Part shown: one piece after another, positions 19,439 through 20,807 of the stretch
How the letters are laid out: each line of letters starts with the position of its first letter
Position numbering within the stretch: position 1 is the first letter of the stretch
DNA from: a virus
Length of the DNA stretch: 20,807 nucleotides
Virus record (IMG/VR): IMGVR_UViG_3300032235_000564
Location: 1-20,807 of that record
Direction: 5' to 3' (one strand)
The notes under the pieces: generated by a model
Seen by the model: only the letters and a program-made list of their open reading frames with translations
Told to the model about the DNA's origin: nothing
Database searches by the model: none
Translations under genes and position numbers: made by a program

Positions 19439-20807
19439 TGTCAGAAGAACTTTACATTAGAGATATTGGTTTGCCAGATTTTGGAAACCAGGATGATATC
19501 TTTAAGGCACAAGACCCATTCAACAAAGAGTGGGATCAGTTAAAAAATCTAGATGGCCTAGAGAAAAACTTTAAGCGTCGCTCTGAGAGAATTGCAAAAG
19601 CTTATGAAACTCAGATTCCAAAGGATCTAGATGTAAACAGCCCACTGTATCTTGACAGTGCATACTCAGTTAGCCGTGGTATTGACGGTGCCAGATCTAA
19701 AGAGATTAATCCAGGAACCGTATATCGCAATGGTTATGGTATGTTTGATGTCATCACTCCACCATGGAACCTTTATGAGTTGGCTAACTTCTACGACACT
19801 TCGTTTGCTAACCACGCAGCAATTGATGCTAAGGTAGAGAACATTGTTGGACTTGGCTATGATTTCCATGTTTCTGATCGCACAATGATGGCTATTGAGG
19901 CTAATGATAACGACTCAGCACGTGACAAAGCCCGTCGTCGTATTGAGCGTATGAAGATTGAGCTTCGTGACTGGATTGAAAACCTTAATGACGAAGAGTC
20001 TTTTACAAATGTAATGATGAAGGTTCTGACTGATTACGAGGCAACTGGAAACGGATATCTAGAAATTGGTAGAACCACTCTAGGTCAGATTGGATATGTT
20101 GGACACATTCCATCTACGACTATGCGTGTTCGCAGACTAAAGGATGGCTACGTTCAGATTATTGGTCACAAGGTTGTTTACTTCCGAAACTTCGGGGCAA
20201 AGAATGTAAACCCAATTACTGGTGACCCACGTCCAAATGAGATTATTCACTTCAAGCAATACTCTCCACTAAACACTTACTACGGTATTCCAGACATCAT
20301 GTCTGCCGTATCTTCTCTACACGGAGACCAGCTAGCATCACAGTACAACATTGACTACTTTAGTAACAAGGCTGTGCCACGTTATGTTGTAACTCTTAAG
20401 GGTGCAAAGCTATCTTCTGAGGCTGAAGACAAGCTATTCAGATTCCTTCAGACAAACTTGAAGGGGCAGTCACATAGAACCCTATACATTCCATTGCCAG
20501 GAGACTCTGACACCAACAAGGTAGAGTTTGAAATGAAGCCTATTGAGAATGGTGTCCAAGAGGCATCATTCAATGAATATAGACTTCGTAACCGTGATGA
20601 CATTCTAATTGCACACCAGGTTCCACTATCTAAGATTGGTGGATCTGATGCTTCTAATATTGCTGCTGCACTTGCTCAAGACCGTACATTTAAAGAGCAG
20701 GTGGCCAGACCAATGCAAAGAAACATTGAAAAGCTTATCGGAAGAATTATTAGAGAAAAGACAGACATTCTTGAACTAAAGTTTAACGAGCTAACTCTTA
20801 CAGATGA
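19438..20807 (+). CDS. Portal protein, PBSX-type, 3' end cut by the window
   Basis: The reading frame is open from ATG 19438 to the window edge: 456 codons without a stop. It matches the phage portal family of the PBSX/HK97 kind. It has YGMFDVITPPWNLYELANFY (about 100-119), NHAAIDAKVENIVGLGYDF, LTDYEATGNGYLEIGR (about 201-216), then FKQYSPLNTYYGIPDIMSAV (about 280-299). It ends with RDDILIAHQVPLSKIGG and a final ARPMQRNIEKLIGRII. The portal forms the dodecameric ring at one vertex of the head through which DNA enters and leaves, and it joins head to tail. The start overlaps the preceding stop (TAATG) with GAAGG close upstream. Family portals are often 450-550 residues, so only a small part is missing. 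No terminase gene precedes it in this window. Confidence 0.92.
   Translation, partial: MSEELYIRDIGLPDFGNQDDIFKAQDPFNKEWDQLKNLDGLEKNFKRRSERIAKAYETQIPKDLDVNSPLYLDSAYSVSRGIDGARSKEINPGTVYRNGYGMFDVITPPWNLYELANFYDTSFANHAAIDAKVENIVGLGYDFHVSDRTMMAIEANDNDSARDKARRRIERMKIELRDWIENLNDEESFTNVMMKVLTDYEATGNGYLEIGRTTLGQIGYVGHIPSTTMRVRRLKDGYVQIIGHKVVYFRNFGAKNVNPITGDPRPNEIIHFKQYSPLNTYYGIPDIMSAVSSLHGDQLASQYNIDYFSNKAVPRYVVTLKGAKLSSEAEDKLFRFLQTNLKGQSHRTLYIPLPGDSDTNKVEFEMKPIENGVQEASFNEYRLRNRDDILIAHQVPLSKIGGSDASNIAAALAQDRTFKEQVARPMQRNIEKLIGRIIREKTDILELKFNELTLTD

Noticed and set aside
1-20807. tRNA genes or other structured RNAs.
   Set aside because: Intergenic gaps are all below about 100 bases and none contains a cloverleaf or known riboswitch core that I could see.

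Overview
The window is part of the genome of a tailed double-stranded DNA phage (Caudoviricetes), AT-rich and densely coding, with almost all genes on the + strand. It holds one piece of the virion programme: a block of tail-fibre and receptor-contact proteins, a large ConA-like tail protein and the start of a portal gene. Interleaved with these are two blocks of modification enzymes and a two-gene cell-wall hydrolase cassette on the - strand. The host is most plausibly a low-GC aquatic actinobacterium. The large tail protein opens with the SEHPxALWxLDD signature I associate with actinophage tail proteins, the 123-aa gene before the portal resembles actinophage proteins, and many genes have a -10 box placed so that the mRNA would begin at the ATG (leaderless), a style common in Actinobacteria. 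Several fibre and oxygenase types also resemble those of marine and cyanophages. The host assignment is inference.

Layout: (1) 1-1962 holds the tail end of a protein with a (PTPA)n linker and a Cys-rich tip. It is followed by a tightly coupled mini-operon of a small zinc-ribbon-like protein, a 2OG-Fe(II) prolyl-hydroxylase-type oxygenase and a GT60/Skp1-GlcNAc-transferase-like glycosyltransferase. (2) 1965-3088 (-) holds a secreted lysozyme-like transglycosylase and an NlpC/P60 lipoprotein, driven by a good divergent promoter with a terminator-like hairpin in the leader. (3) 3182-10373 (+) holds nine structural genes: small beta-rich proteins, three fibre proteins sharing an N-terminal DFK[IV]K-G-[LI] module, a large Mtd_N-type fibre, and an fn3 protein ending in a Pro-Phe repeat. 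(4) 10440-15334 holds five more 2OG-Fe(II) oxygenases, with two DUF6065-like proteins in the middle. (5) 15362-20807 holds a 1229-aa ConA-like tail protein, a 123-aa conserved protein and a portal gene cut by the window edge.

The most interesting reading is a phage protein-modification system. Twice in this window a protein with a proline-rich 12-bp repeat tail is followed at once by a 2OG-Fe(II) oxygenase. In the first case the oxygenase overlaps a glycosyltransferase of the family that, in Dictyostelium, puts GlcNAc on hydroxyproline of Skp1. This suggests hydroxylation, and perhaps O-glycosylation, of virion proline repeats. The sequence supports the protein families and the gene order; the substrate link is a hypothesis.

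I saw no tRNA, CRISPR array, insertion sequence, integrase, reverse transcriptase, holin or terminase here. No gene-free stretch longer than about 100 bases occurs.
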